The notes beneath the pieces are model-generated. The model searched no databases. It saw only the letters and a program-made list of their open reading frames with translations, and was not told the DNA's origin. 64,000 nucleotides of DNA from Halicephalobus mephisto (Eukaryota > Nematoda > Chromadorea > Rhabditida > Panagrolaimidae), in the NCBI GenBank assembly GCA_009193035.1, contig SWDT01000124.1, positions 124,001-188,000 on the forward strand, read 5' to 3'. Made by a program: the position numbers and the translations under genes. Of the stretch, positions 34,262 through 45,531 are shown one piece after another. Numbering within the stretch: the first letter of the stretch is position 1; every line of letters starts with the position of its first letter.

Positions 34262-35750
34262 AATGCAACATCGTACAAAAGTAATGAAACTTTTTTATCT
34301 CCAAACTTTTGGTCGATCGCATGATCTGCTAATCAAACTCAAACATTGTACAGATATTATTTACTTTAATAGTAGTCACTTCTAAGCGCGCCAAAAAGTT
34401 TCCACGTAAAGCAACGTGAGGTCTTTAAATTTTGACAGAATAAATCTCAAGATTTTTAAAAAAATATCTTTTTTCTTAATTTATTTTTTTAGTACATCTG
34501 TATATTTGTTTAAAGCTTCAATGGATAAAAAATATCATTCCGTAAATTTGAAGAGAGTGATTAACGGTATTAGATCAAAAGAAAACAATGCACTGTTGCA
34601 AGTTTTTAATATTTCGAAGAATGCGATTCCAAGATAAAGTCCTTTTGTGTAACAGAGGATATTCTTCCTCATGGAAAATCCGAGTGATCAAGAAAAATGT
34701 CAAAAACTGTAGATCGCTATATTAAAATGGTCGCTGAACTAAACGCTCGCTTATCAGTTTAATATATAAAACTGTAATCTTTGGTCCAGATGATCTTTAT
34801 GTTGGTATCAAAATGATGGGTAAAAAATTGCTTGAAGGTGGATTGAATGAATGCCACATGATCGAAAAGCCAACGGTTTCCTTGAAGAATAAGAAGATCA
34901 GAGTTGAATGGCATGGGAATCGTTTCTGATCACTAGAAATATAGACAAAAGTTCTATGGAATAATTGTTAGATCGTAGCTAGAGGCTCCGGATCCGCGTA
35001 TAGACGAAAAATGTGTGAAAACAACTTTATGGGGCCAAAGTTATACAAACTTCCACTCAAATAGATTGTGCGCAATCCAACAGTAATGAATCATCATTTC
35101 ATGTATTTAGTACCGAAAGGATTCATTGAATAGTAGGTAAAAGATGTTGGAGGATCATACGATTCCTTTTTCTCTTCAGGATATGCAATATCATTGGGTA
35201 TTTCAGAATGACAATAACAGAAAACATACTTCTAAATCTATCAAAGAATGACTTCATTGTTACAAAGTCAATACTCTACTTTAACTAGCTTAGCCATCAG
35301 GTTTCAATCCTATCTGACATATCTGGAGCTACATAAAAAGAAAGTGCTTTGGCCAACAAGTTGGAAATTTAGACAGAAAGTTTGCTTTAATCGATAATGA
35401 GATGATATTGATCAATAATTCATTGGCAAATAAATCCACCCTATGGAAAACTATTCTCAAGCAGTAATCACAGTTTATGAATGTTCCATTAGATATTGAG
35501 TTTGCTTATGTATTTTGTAATTGAAATAAACTTTTCTGGACAAAAATAAAAAATCCTGAGATTTGTTCTGCCAAAATTTAAAGATCTCACGTTGCTTTAC
35601 GTAAGAACTTTTTTGCGAGCTTAGAAGTGACTACTATTAAAGTAAACAATAATATCTGTACAATGTTTGAGTTTGATTAGCAGATCATGCGATCGACCAA
35701 AAGTTTGGAGATAAAGAAGTTTCATTACTTTTGTACGATGCTATAGTATA
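34262..35750 (+). mobile_element. decayed Tc1-like transposon with long (~185-bp) inverted repeats
   Basis: The left arm (about 34268-34458) and right arm (about 35549-35742) are inverted copies: CATCGTACAAAAGTAATGAA with TTCATTACTTTTGTACGATG, and GATCATGCGATCGACC-type centres. Between them, in pieces of different frames, lie Tc1-transposase remnants. One is a stretch near 35200 readable as FQNDNNRKHTSKSIKE, matching the family's DNDPKHTSK signature; another is WGSF-like sequence near 34915. Frames are broken by several stops and indels, so it cannot encode an active enzyme. It might be cross-mobilised only if its ends are intact. Confidence 0.8.
34516..35530 (+). pseudogene. Tc1-type transposase pseudogene
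   Basis: Fragments of an HTH-like N-terminus (MDKKYHSVNLKRVINGIRSK near 34516) and the DDE region (DNDPKHTSK-like near 35200) are scattered over all three forward frames with stops between them. The order matches a Tc1 transposase. It is inside the inverted repeats described for the element. I describe it as broken and do not reconstruct it. Confidence 0.65.
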
Positions 35751-36385
35751 ATATTTGAAACGTGGCAAGGAAGATAAAGTTAAACTTGTTTACCGAACTG
35801 CAAAGGAGCCGAAGTACCGCCTTATCCAACGTCTTTAAAAGATCGACCAACGGTTCTGGAGTTATTCTGGTTCCTGATCGACGGGAGAGTAAACTCCTCC
35901 TCCCTTCAGTTGATTACTGTAAGGGGAAACAAGTAGTTATCAGTTTCCATTATAGTAGGAATCTAGTTTTCTTGCTTGTGGAAGGAACTGTCTTTCACAA
36001 GGAATCTTTTTTATCATATTTGTTCCTCTAAAAACCACAGTGTATCAAATATCATTTTCTCTAATCAGTAACAAACAGCTTTATTTAAATAATTGTTGTT
36101 CATCATTAACGATATTGAACTTACATTACTTTTGTAGCATAAAAATTTGTTTAAAATATTATGTAACGAGGCTTGGAATTAAATGGCTTTAAAAGTAGAT
36201 TTTAAATACTATTATCTTAATATAATACTAATTATAAAAAGGCGTTGTTAAGTAGTTTTTTAAATTCGCACATGCAATATTAATTAATAAAAAATTGAAT
36301 CCTTGTCTAAGTATAGTCATTTAAGTAATAAAGAATAAGTTTTAAACGCGTCATATAGTTTTATAATTATACAATTTTAGATATC

Positions 36386-36980
36386 ATGAAAATCATTGTG
36401 CTATTTATATTAACTCTCCTTGTGGTCGACGTTAACGCTGTCTGTTGCGCCCCATTCAATCCAGGTTGTTGCAACACCGGAATCTGTGACGTGTTTTGCT
36501 GTAATTGTACTGGAGACTGTATTCCTGATTGTCCGGCATTTTGTAAGTATTTTCATTTGCTTTTTAAATGAATAATTTTGGTTAATTCTTCGTAGGAGAG
36601 CCTTGTACAGAAGATAAGTAAGATATAGTCTATTATTAAATTCATTGATTCCTTTTTAGATCATAATAGTAACTGAGTTTATATATTGGAATACGTAAAA
36701 AGCAAAAAACGATTTAATTTACATAAACAATACTAAATATATATTTTTAGCTTTAAAGAAACCTGGCATCTCATCTGCTGCGAAAGCTCTCGACGCAAAA
36801 AAGAAATTCAACTCGATCGACTTTAACAAAGATGGGATGATTCAACTTGAAGAAGCCACCGCTTACCTCAACCTTACCCTCCCAGTTGGTTCTACTGATC
36901 ACTATCCAAAGTGGTTCACAGACATAGATAAGAACAACGATGGTGTCATAACACCTCATGAATTAGACCCTCTCCTCTGA
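36386..36980 (+). CDS. small secreted Cys-rich EF-hand protein
   Basis: Two exons in the simplest model, 36386-36542 and 36751-36980, giving 128 aa. A signal peptide MKIIVLFILTLLVVDVNA is followed by a compact region with ten cysteines in about 33 residues (VCCAPFNPGCCNTGICDVFC onward). Then come two EF-hands, DFNKDGMIQLEE and DIDKNNDGVITPHE, both with the Asp, Asn/Asp, Gly, Ile and Glu positions needed to bind calcium. The protein is probably an extracellular calcium-binding protein. The 208-bp intron contains acceptor- and donor-like sites (near 36595 and 36620) around GAGCCTTGTACAGAAGATAA, but including it breaks the EF-hand frame, so I left it out. No known ortholog recognised. Confidence 0.7.
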
Positions 36981-39464
36981 AGTGGATGAACATTGCCGTC
37001 GATGTCAAAATATTTGTTTCCTTTTATCAACTATTCCTTCATCATAACCTCAAAACATCCACGAGCATTCTTCAGTATTTCAGCACCTCATCATCACTAC
37101 TAGCAACCTTTCAGTTTCTTTTTTCATAAATATCACTTTTTTAATATGTAGCTACCGCCTATTTGACAATAAATCTTACTCACTGCTGCTATTGATCGTA
37201 TTTTTTACGACAAAGTTATTACTCTTGCTACCAAAATTCCACTTTGTGATATTATATAATGTACTGTAAAAAAGTACTTTTTGCGCTTATTTTTTTAAGA
37301 GCTAAAAAGCTGATCTTTCACATGCAATTAGAGATCACCATAACTGATTTGAGAATACTAAATTTGGCTTATAAAGATATCCCTTAAAGTAATTACTCCA
37401 AATTTCATAATTTCTCATACAAAATCTTGAAAGATTTCAGCCACATATCCTTCTTCTGAAAAGCGACTTCCAGAGAATCTTTCATACTTTTTATATTGAT
37501 TGGCATATGGACAGAGTTAAAATAATATTCTTAGCTTGACTGTATAAAAATTAAATTCTGAATCTCTGGATTCCAAATCAATAATATTCTTAAAGCGTAT
37601 GAATTCAGAAACGAGAGATGAAGTTAGCTATTAATATAATCAACTTTCAATATCTAAAAAATAAAAAATTGATAACATGTGAGGTTGTCATTTTTGGAAA
37701 CAATAACCTATGAAAATTGACCTTCTGACTTTAGTTTAATTCTCGTCAGTGTATAGAAACTAAAAAATAATATCACACCAGGAAAAATTCCGAATATAAA
37801 TCTTTATTACCCGCGTTGAATTCTGTCATCTGATAAATATTCAGAACCTCAAGATGGTTTTGAAGTAATGAGAAATCCATAAAATAAAGGAATAATTTTA
37901 GAAAATCAATTTTGATGACGTTTTTTGAAGTCATCAGGAAAGTTATTTTAAAATCCCTCATTACTTAGGTTTTGCAAAGTGATTTTTAAAAACCACAAAA
38001 GTATTTTGTTCAATCTCGTCAATACGCAGGGGATCATAGAAGAAACCTCGAAAATTATGAATATAGAACGTTTAAAAAATCATGCTAGTTACTGTACTCT
38101 ACATGGAGTAACTCTAGTATTCAGAAATAAATTTTGGAGTATTATACTTGTCAAAAATTAGTCCTTCAATTATTTGATTTAAAGAATTAAAGTAACAGAT
38201 GGGTATTTAGCATAGTTTATATGTATTCTTGGTGTTGAGCGAATAGGACGTTATATCATATTTTCTCTATTACTACAACTCCATGAATTTACTGTATATT
38301 ATCTGGTTTCACTATTCAAGAAATGTCCTAGTCACAATGACAAAAGAATTACAAAACCTTTTTTATTGATAAGCTTTAGCAAACGATAATGCAATCAACT
38401 TTTAATCTTATAACTGTATTTTGTTATTAAACTAATTTGCAACTAACATAAGAAAGCCATTTTCAGTGTTTATTAAGTTATTCATCTCTTGAGATTTCTA
38501 ACACAGGTTGACTACTAATTAAATATCGTAAACAATGTACAATCTTCTGAAATCCTTTTAAATTGCTTGAGAGTATCATTACAGTCTTACATTTACTATT
38601 TTGATCTTTTAGGTAATCCTTGGATCAACATTAAGAGTATTAAACATAATAAGACTAATACTCATCCTTTAGAAAGTTATCGAGATCAATCTAATTCTAA
38701 TATTAGATTAGTTGCAATTATTTCCTTGAAAAGTACCTTAAATCATAGATCATATGTTAGGGGAGTTGTGAAACATCTCCACAATCTACATCTTTCAACA
38801 CTACTTTGTCCAAAACATTTATCACTCAATTTAATATTAAGCTTTTTGATTATTTATTTATCAGATCTAAATATAGGATCAACAATAATAATTGTGAACA
38901 TATCCGAAGGATCTTAAGAAGAAAAATGATGGAAAAGAGTTTTGATCAGGAGATTTTTTTAGATCATGTCGCAACATTAAGCGTAGCGAGAAAGGAGCGA
39001 TCGTTCAGGAGAAACGATTCTGCTTCCAGGAATGAAATGGAAAAGGTCACTCTCGTAGCTTAAGAGAAAAGCACTTGCCCGGATAGCAAGACGATGCGGA
39101 TTCGATGCCTGCCGAGAGACGTTTTTCCTTCCCTATTAGTTTCGGACTAGATGAGGCCAGATCTAGTTTTCCGACAGATCAAATCGTAATCGATGATGAT
39201 GGAGAATAAGTTCGAAAGGAAGACATTCAAGAACTAGCATTCAGAACTAGTGTTACAATAAGTTCGGCAACTGTTTTGGGATCCATGACAGTATACAATG
39301 AAAAATCAACATTGATCCTCATACTATCATTTGTGAGTTTGTCTTACTTTTCTAATTTTATTGTTACAATATTACTTTTTCAAATATATTTATAGTGATC
39401 ATTTGGACTATTATCCAAGAATTTATTCAATCACCTTATTTTGGAAATCTGATTATCTGGTCAA
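36981..39464. other. gene-free stretch with a tRNA-like sequence
   Basis: Apart from the tRNA-like segment at 39050-39126 I see no gene or clear repeat. Short open frames at 38567-39063 are not supported by domains or splice logic. Confidence 0.45.
39050..39118 (+). tRNA. tRNA-like sequence, probably pseudogene or tRNA-derived repeat
   Basis: The ends CTCTCG and CGAGAG pair over six bases across 69 nt. The D-arm region GCTTAAGAGAAAAGC and an anticodon-type arm CTTGC-CCGGATA-GCAAG are in place, and GGATTCGATGCC sits where the T-arm should be. TTTTT at 39122-39126 would stop RNA polymerase III. Against a working tRNA: the T-stem pairs poorly, the loop lacks U33, and the acceptor is short. The nominal anticodon would be GGA (Ser), but a serine tRNA needs a long variable arm, which is absent. 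Confidence 0.35.
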
Positions 39465-40734
39465 TTAGTTATGTAGTCTGTTCATTGTCGTAATACTCAC
39501 CGGTATCAATGAAGAAGAATTTCCATAAATTGTATTCCAACTTTTCGACAGTAAATTTCGGCAGAAAGCTATGGGCGGAAATCTCCAAAATGCTTTTCTT
39601 ATCAATGAACTAAAAATTAATAAATTAGATTATTTTAATCCGTTAAGGAAATTCAATTTTAAATTTTTCCACAAAGGAAAAATATTTTCTATTTAAGAAT
39701 CATTGAATATATTTCACTTGGTATCTCCCTTTAATTTTGATGGAACTTGCATTCTTTTTTATCCATTATATCTCTTTAACACCAATACAGATTAAGATAA
39801 GTGTTTATATAAAAGATAAAAATAATTTAATCTTACGAAAAACTAAGCGATCATAAAAAGGAATGAAAAAACTTTGACTAGGCTTAAACGGAAAATGTAT
39901 TCTTTTTCGAAATACATTGAGATCGGTATTTCTGTTGTAACGAACTTACCTAGTGATGAATAACAAGATAACCATTCCTCCAAATTGTCCGAATTGTGCA
40001 ACTCTTATTATCAAGTAAAGGATACTGTCTCCGAAATATCCCAAAGTAAATCGTTCTTTCTTGTAAGTTAAGAAGAAATTAGTAACTGAAGTAGTCCCAT
40101 CTGTGATGCTATGAAAAACCGCATGCAAACATGAAATCAGCAACAGCTTTCGTTCTACTTTTAGTTGACTTTTTTGAATAGAGGGATCCGTTTTCAGAAC
40201 ACAGATAATCGAAAGAATTAATCCAATTAATGCTGAAACTGTGCTGACAAGTGGTTTTATTGTATTGATCAATGTGGAACTCAAGTTGTCGAATGAGCAA
40301 AAATAATAAAAATAGGAATACAACATTATACTAAGAAAATAGACAATGATGATTATAATAGTGTTTCTAATAGACCAGACTTTATGATATGCTAGAGGAT
40401 AAACCAAAGCTGTGAATCGGTTTGCAGCCACGGCAGATAGTATCCATCCATCAAATGTAAGACATATGTCCCAGAGTGCAAAAAGAAAGTAATGGATCCA
40501 GGGTAATTTTATATGTGGCAAACTAATAAAACTTAAAGCCCAGATAAAATTTGTAATATTATTTATGTAGGTAATGATGAAGAAAGAACTCCTCAAAGGA
40601 GATTTCTTCCTGGTCATATCGTAACCAATAACGATGACAAATAAACCGAAGAGAATCAGATTTAAGTATTCAGTAATAGTAAGAATATAGTGAGAGATTC
40701 GTTTAATAAGAGCTGCAATTTCTTTTTCCTCCAT
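39465..40734 (-). CDS. serpentine (7TM) chemoreceptor, Srg-superfamily type (Srv-like?)
   Basis: Two exons, 40734-39950 and 39609-39465, giving 309 aa from the chosen start; an upstream in-frame ATG at 40785 would add 17 residues. The donor AG|GTAAGT at 39950 and acceptor TTTTTAG at 39610 join the frame to give LLFITSSLIRKAFWRF, the classic end of TM7 plus the start of the cytosolic tail in nematode receptors; without this splice the protein stops at once. Seven hydrophobic segments are visible. After TM3 comes AANRFTALVYPLAYHKVWS, characteristic of Srv/Srg-like families. TM6 begins RKLLLISCLHAVFHSI. Role: probably an odorant or pheromone receptor in a sensory neuron. Subfamily is uncertain. 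Confidence 0.8.
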
Positions 40735-42580
40735 GATAAGAAAATGAAAATTGGTTTCTGATACGAAAAATCCGATAAAGAACAATATAAGTAGTCTCTA
40801 ACAATCTAGCAGTTATATTGTTATTAGCTTACTGTGTAATAGATAAAACAGAATTATCCGATGAATTTACTGAGTTCCCGCCCATTTAAACTAAACAAAA
40901 TATTAGAATAATCAAGTTAATAGCTTAAATGCTGTACATATGAGGGAGGAACTTGAACTCATCTGAAATCCTGCACGAAGACTAAAAGTACCGCCCAATG
41001 AACCAACACGTCAAAAACCTTACAAGACTAGAAAAGTGTAATTTCTTTGTTCACTTTTGAGTCGATCTTATGCTGAGCTGTTCTCACTATCAAATGAAGA
41101 CATTCTTCTTTTACCACTAAGCATTGAAAGGAATAAAATATGATTACGATTTGCAAATACAGTAGGAATCTAAGATCTCTCATGAGTCATCAGGGCTTTC
41201 CATTTATCCTGACATATTTACCACTGTTCTATGTAATCACAATGGTTATAACAACAAACAACCGTCTACGGGTTTTTGAAATGACTTCTGGACACTGCTA
41301 CGGTCAGTAATCTGGACTGTTTGGGAAGCCAGCAAAGCAGATTTATAAAGTAGGATCACTAACTTTCAACTGCTTTTGAGTTTCGAATTCTAAAGACACA
41401 TGAGAGAACTTGTTGTTGGGGGATTGTTTTAGTGTTGCTTTCTTGAATATTCATGACCGCTTTAAGATATAATAATTGGCATGTAGGAGTGGATAGAGAT
41501 TTTTGTATTCCATATAACTTCGACCCAGAGGTTTTCAAATTTGTTAAGATGGGATATATTCCAAAGCAGTGATTGTAAAATCGTGTAAGATCACAAAAAA
41601 ATCAAATTCTCATGTATATTACTTTTGGGCAAGCCCTGTAAATCCCCATATAAACAACTTCGTAAAAATACTTATTTCTAATCTTTACAATAGTGCAATT
41701 ATTAAAGAAGCTCAGAATGGAATGTTTGTTTTAATAATATTTATATTTTATCAAAGTTCTGCAGCTTCAATAATTGCTAAAATGGTCAAAAGTCATTGAA
41801 AATTAAATATCACGTCCTTTGCTAGTGGAACACAACCATATCCCGGGAGGATTATGGCTCATTGGGGACATCGATTAAGTACTAAATAAGCAGGCCAAAT
41901 GACGATATCTCTAATGAGAGATAAAGGAACTAAAGAAACACGAATGAGTTCACTATCAGAAGTGTACACCAGGAGTTCTCATTATTATGCCATATTTAGT
42001 TTAGCAAATGTTACATCTAATTGGATAGAAAAAGTCCAAATAGTCAATATTAGGATTAATTCCCTAACTGATCTAGGAAATTCTTCTGGGACTTGGCAGT
42101 AAAAAATGGGAAATTAATTCTTGATGTTTATGTTCCTGTCTGAAAGTATATTTTTTATAATTGTATTACTGTCAAATTATGTTTTAAAATTGTCATAATC
42201 AACAAAAATTACTGTGTAAAAACCTACTTAATCATTTTACTTTTAACATGGAAAAATTGTAAATTTGAATTTTCTTTCTTTAAATTCTAAGATTCAGAGC
42301 CTAACTTTGCTTTCATAAACAGACAGATATCGATAGTCCTTTGAGCTGTTTTTATTTCGAGAGCCATTTTCGTTTCCTTGACAGTAAAAAAACAAAGTAA
42401 ATTTACTTGATTCAATGTAACCAGTTTTGACTTTCAGCATATTTTCACCAAATTTAATTTCCAAGCAGAACCTGATGATTCTGAGTCGGTTTCTCAGATA
42501 TCTCCTAATGAACAATTGAAAATCGGAAACTACGTTTTATCTGTATCAAATAAAAACTCAACAATTCTATATTATCGAAA
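40735..42580. other. intergenic stretch upstream of the serpentine receptor
   Basis: It includes the promoter side of the receptor gene with the shared 14-mer at 40986-40999. Small open frames at 41569-42102 have no recognisable domains. Nothing else is supported. Confidence 0.45.
40986..40999 (-). promoter_or_regulatory. 14-nt motif shared with the Srt promoter
   Basis: AAGTACCGCCCAAT is identical to 6805-6818 and in the same orientation relative to its gene. It lies 252 bp upstream of the start codon at 40734. Confidence 0.35.
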
Positions 42581-43107
42581 TCAATTCGTGTCCATAGCTT
42601 TGGCAGCTCTCTCCTTGGCTCGGTCATCTCGTTGTTTGGCTTTCATCAATTTCCGAATCTTCTTTTTGCTGACACGACGAGTAGGAACAACAACAGTCTG
42701 GCTCAAACTATCAACGGCTACGTTCTTCAAGTTTCTAAAACAAAGGTAAATAATAAATCATACCGAAATTTGACTACTTACTTGGCTTTCGGGTTCAAAA
42801 ATAACGGACAATCTTTAGCTCTCAGTCGATTCTCGTTCACCTTCGTTTGTCTCTTCTCATTGACTTCCGAAGACTGAGGCAAACGTTCAGCTGCGTCCTT
42901 GGACATTTTCGAAATTCGCCTAATCTTCTTGTTCAGCTTATTCTGCTTCTTCAAATTCAAACCCAAATCTGCTGAATCATCCACTTCCATTGCTTCCTCT
43001 CCAGATCTACCCTTCGCAGTCTTCTTCGTAATCGTCTTCAGTCTTTTCTTGGACATCTTCAGTTTCACCGCAAGTCGTTTCTCATTTCTATTTTTAGTCT
43101 TAGCCAT
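42581..43107 (-). CDS. small basic nucleolar-like protein, second gene of a candidate operon
   Basis: Two exons, 43107-42782 and 42734-42581, giving 159 aa. The protein is extremely basic: MAKTKNRNEKRLAVKLKMSK at the start, KKQNKLNKKIRRISKMSKDA in the middle and TRRVSKKKIRKLMKAKQRDD near the end. One acidic patch (EEAMEVDDSADLG) sits at about residues 37-49. Composition and size fit a nucleolar ribosome-biogenesis factor, but I do not recognise a named family. A TTGTTTTAG acceptor abuts the ATG, and the gene starts 114 bp after the ABCF1 stop codon on the same strand. This is how downstream genes of nematode operons are arranged, so co-transcription with ABCF1 and SL2-type trans-splicing are likely. 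Confidence 0.75.
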
Positions 43108-43192
43108 CTAAAACAACAAAAAATAAACACGACTAAACTGAAAATATCTACGGCAATAAACCATTCTATCACATTCTGACATATTAAATGAC

Positions 43193-43198
43193 TTTATT
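43193..43198 (-). terminator. AATAAA poly(A) signal of ABCF1
   Basis: TTTATT on the plus strand is AATAAA on the minus strand, 24 bp past the ABCF1 stop codon at 43222. It is followed within 90 bp by the splice acceptor of the next gene, the spacing typical of nematode operon junctions. Confidence 0.6.
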
Positions 43199-43221
43199 CA
43201 ACAATAACATCGTTAATCTCT

Positions 43222-45302
43222 TCAAGCATTACGACCATGAGGAATAAGAGTTTCTCCCAGTTTATCGAGAATCTCCTTCCGATAGTCATCAAAACCACCA
43301 TCAAGTTCAAAGACTTTCTGATCTTCCACGACCCAAAGTTGACAATTAGTAGAACGAATAAGCCTTTCATCGTGAGTAACCATAACAACTCCACCATTGA
43401 AAACTTCGATCGCTTCAGCCAATGCTTGAATAGACTCAATATCCAAATTATTTGTAGGTTCATCAAGTAAAAGAATATCAGGAGCTGAAAGTGCCAATGC
43501 TGCTAAAGCAACTCGAGATTTCTGTCCTCCAGAAAGATCCTTGATTTTCACCGTATGACTTTGTCCAGGAAGACCGGTTTTTCCAAGATTTTTCCTCGCT
43601 TCCTGAACATCAATATTGAAATTACGAGACAAATAATCAATTCCATTCATTTCACCGTTAAGAGCTTCATTGGAATGTTGATCAAACCATCCAATTTTGA
43701 GTTGACGATGACGGAAAGCCTCACCTTTGTTCTAAAACTTCCATAAGCTCATTTTGAAAAAAACAAAAACTCACAGGTTCAACTTTTCCATAGACCAACT
43801 TCATCAAAGTCGACTTTCCAACACCATTAGGTCCAACAATGGCAATTCGAGATTCCATAGTAACGTCAAAATCAAGATCTTTAAACAACAACTTATCACC
43901 GTAACCGAAAGAAACATTAGAGAGACGTAAAAGCGGTGGGGTAAGTTCAGTAGTTGGAGGAAACACAAATTTCACTTGGTATTCCTTGATTCGTTGAAGC
44001 AATTCAGGAGGTGGAGCATCTTCATCAACTTGTGCTCCTTTCTTGCCCTTTTGGTTCTTATTCTTCGACTGCATTTTGTTCAGCATTTCCTCCTCAGCCT
44101 TCTTTCCAGATTTTCCTCCCTTCTTCAAGGCTGCAAGTTGCTTCTGTTGATTCTCATACGCCTTTGCGTGTTCTTGGAGTTGTTGTTGGTACATCTTCTT
44201 GAATTTAGCTGAAAAAATTCGTTACAAAGTTTATAATGCTATACTTACTGTAATTTCCTCTATAATAGTTCAGCTTCTGATCTTGTAGGTGGATGATATC
44301 AGTACAAATATTGTCCAAGAATCCTTGATCGTGAGAAACCACTAGCAATGTCTTTTTCCAATCTTGCAAATAGTTGTCCAACCAGATGACAGCGTTAAGA
44401 TCCAAGTGGTTAGTCGGTTCATCAAGTAACAAGAGAGTTGGTTCAAGGAAAAGAGCTCGAGCCAAGGAAATTCTCATTCGCCAACCTCCAGAAAAGTCTT
44501 CCACAGCTTTTTCTTGCATCGCAAAGTCGAAACCAAGACCAGCCAGGATTCTACGAGCTTTAGGTTCTGCTGCATCGGCTCCAATGTTCTTCAATTCATC
44601 GCCAACTTCTTGCAATCTAGTTGTCACGGAGACATCTCCATCTTCGAGCTTCTTCGTCAAAGCAGCTTGCTCCTCAAGTAGGTTCAATCGGACTTTGTCA
44701 GACTGAAGCACGGCGTTGAGAGCCGAAGTTCTATCAACCGAGATTTCTTGTTCACAGTAAAGGACGTCAATTGAAGGTGGAATATTTAGTTTTCTAGCAG
44801 CAATATGCTTCAATAATGTTGTTTTGCCCATTCTGAAAGATGCTTTGTACATGTCAGAGTTAATTTTTATATACTTACCCGTTAGGTCCAACTAAACCAT
44901 ATCTTCTTCCTTGAGCAATTGTCAAGTTTGCCTTGTTGAAGAGAAGTCGACCTCCAGCAGAAATATCAAAGTTCTCCACCTTAATATCCACAGCATTTTC
45001 CATCAAAGCCGTTTGAGCATCAGTTTTGACTGATTGCGAAACCGTGAATTGATCGCCGATATCGGCTCCGGCTCCGATACCGGCAGGTCCTTCAGCTTGG
45101 CCGTTTCTTGATTCTGTGTCTCCTTCAATTTTTGCTCCCATCTGACGAAGTTCATCCATAAATTTGGATTTTTTCTTGAGTTCTTTTTGCTCTTTTCGAC
45201 TTAGCTTAGGAGCTGAAAATTAGAACCACAGTTAAATCCAGTAAAAGTGGATGAAAACAAACCTTTATCAGAAATACTTAATTTTTCAAGTCCTTCAGAC
45301 AT
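43222..45302 (-). CDS. abcf-1: ABC-F family ATPase, ABCF1 (ABC50) ortholog
   Basis: Five exons: 45302-45263, 45212-44879, 44832-44249, 44208-43775 and 43731-43222, giving 633 aa. It has two ABC domains and no membrane segments. Domain 1: Walker A GPNGMGKTT (split by intron 2), signature [10 protein letters not shown] and Walker [14 protein letters not shown]. Domain 2: [17 protein letters not shown] and [15 protein letters not shown]. The inter-domain linker is Lys/Gln-rich ([20 protein letters not shown]). Matches to ABCF1 rather than ABCF2/3 include [29 protein letters not shown] and [12 protein letters not shown]. Family role: binds eIF2 and ribosomes and supports translation initiation. 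The long N-terminal eIF2-binding extension of mammals is largely missing, as in short invertebrate forms. It shares a 229-bp head-to-head promoter with the NHL gene. Confidence 0.93.
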
Positions 45303-45531
45303 TTTGGTAGTTAGGGATGACGGAATTGATATATGAACGACAAAATAGAAAAGAACTAAATGACGAAATTAGGAAACGTGAAAGAAAATAAAAAAACGCA
45401 TTTGGCAGTGCAGAACAGAACGCCAAAAATACCAGTCCGGGAGAAGGCCTGGGGAACCTCGCTTCCTCCAGACCTTTAATTTTTCTTCTTCCATTCAGTC
45501 TCGAGATTCCTTCTGCTGGTGAGCTCTCAAG
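45303..45531. promoter_or_regulatory. bidirectional promoter region of ABCF1 and the NHL gene
   Basis: There are 229 bp between the two divergent start codons, leaving no room for an upstream coding exon of the NHL gene unless it lies beyond ABCF1. It is more GC-rich than neighbouring intergenic DNA. No specific factor site was identified. Confidence 0.55.

Larger units (their letters stand above)
33620..36385. other. intergenic stretch with a Tc1-like relic
   Basis: It is mostly occupied by the transposon relic at 34262-35750. The flanks are AT-rich. An 89-codon open frame at 35762-36031 shows no domain. Confidence 0.5.

Noticed and set aside
36595..36622. An extra middle exon in the EF-hand gene (GAGCCTTGTACAGAAGATAA)
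   Set aside because: Including it gives an immediate stop or shifts the EF-hands out of frame in every phase tested.
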